Positions 21,571 through 21,698 of a stretch of 21,698 nucleotides of DNA are shown here, one piece after another. The DNA comes from SFWF01 sp045539095 (GTDB taxonomy: Bacteria > Bacillota > Clostridia > Oscillospirales > Acutalibacteraceae), in assembly GCA_045539095.1 (NCBI GenBank), contig JAZQER010000006.1, positions 1 through 21,698 of the forward strand, written 5' to 3'. The notes below the pieces were generated by a model. The model worked only from the letters and a program-made list of their open reading frames with translations, searched no databases and was not told the origin of the DNA. The position numbers were made by a program, and so were the translations under genes. Numbering within the stretch: position 1 is the first letter of the stretch; each line of letters begins with the position of its first letter.

Positions 21571-21602
21571 GAGGGTTCGGTTTTGACCGAACCTTCTTTT
21601 TT
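21571..21602. terminator. Bidirectional terminator beside the right-edge gene
   Basis: GAGGGTTCGGT (21571-21581), loop TTTG and ACCGAACCTTC (21586-21596) pair with one wobble. Six T residues follow on the plus strand and seven on the minus strand after TCA. It ends the gene entering from the right. The stretch from 21397 to 21570 otherwise holds only the IS left end and a weak GGGC/GCCC hairpin with a T-run (21468-21494). Confidence 0.85.
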
Positions 21603-21613
21603 ACGTATGATTT

Positions 21614-21698
21614 TTATTTTGTTACAAGATGCACGCGGAAGCCACCGATATCACCCTTGAAGTAAGCAAACTTAACGTTGGCCTTATCGTCGTAGGTG
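21614..21698 (-). CDS. C-terminal fragment of an unidentified protein
   Basis: The last 27 codons of a minus-strand gene that extends beyond the window read TYDDKANVKFAYFKGDIGGF and then RVHLVTK before TAA at 21614-21616. The codon pattern (GGT, AAG, GCC, CTT) resembles the well-expressed livK rather than noise, and a terminator follows eleven bases later, so I accept it as coding. The fragment is too short to assign a family. Confidence 0.6.
   Translation of the reverse strand, partial: TYDDKANVKFAYFKGDIGGFRVHLVTK

Overview
The window looks like chromosomal DNA from an anaerobic, probably gut-derived, Bacillota (class Clostridia). The signs are a type III glutamine synthetase, a maltodextrin-type ABC operon without its own ATPase, paired DegV genes, strong AGGAGG-type ribosome binding sites, AT-rich spacers with intrinsic terminators, and an IS200-like element. 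This placement is inference from gene content.

Layout. The first 169 bases are not genomic. They are an 84-85 base copy of glnN followed by sequence I recognise as MGI/BGI (DNBSEQ) library adapters with a barcode, after which the same glnN bases appear again. Genuine sequence starts near 170 with glnN (minus strand, cut at the edge). Divergent from it is a plus-strand sugar operon: binding lipoprotein, two permeases and 4-alpha-glucanotransferase (1776-6504). Positions 6492-7233 form a small cassette bounded by two near-identical palindromic repeats. It holds a frameshifted helix-turn-helix gene behind a strong promoter and a ~150-nt leader with competing stems that ends in an intrinsic terminator. 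Next, on the minus strand, is an operon for a Crp/Fnr regulator and a NitT/TauT-like ABC importer (7232-10210). A diacylglycerol-kinase-like gene (plus) converges on a minus-strand degV-hlyIII-degV operon (11320-13707), and a 44-bp perfect palindrome lies between them. An XRE regulator with membrane helices is divergent from the degV operon. The complete branched-chain amino acid importer livKHMGF follows (14959-19706), then a short-chain dehydrogenase, a possible 45-residue ORF, a decayed IS200-like tnpA and the last 27 codons of an unidentified minus-strand gene.

Themes. Three solute importers serve sugar, amino-acid and small-anion uptake, beside ammonia assimilation (glnN) and glucan processing (malQ). 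In both large importer operons the binding-protein gene is separated from the permeases by a stable hairpin, which suggests differential mRNA levels. Four copies of a short palindromic repeat occur in this one window, each beside a terminator or hairpin, and their stems change sequence while keeping pairing.

The best candidates for something undescribed are the structured leader RNA upstream of the broken HTH gene and the repeat family flanking it. The adapter insertion at the left edge is the most important caveat for anyone using this sequence.
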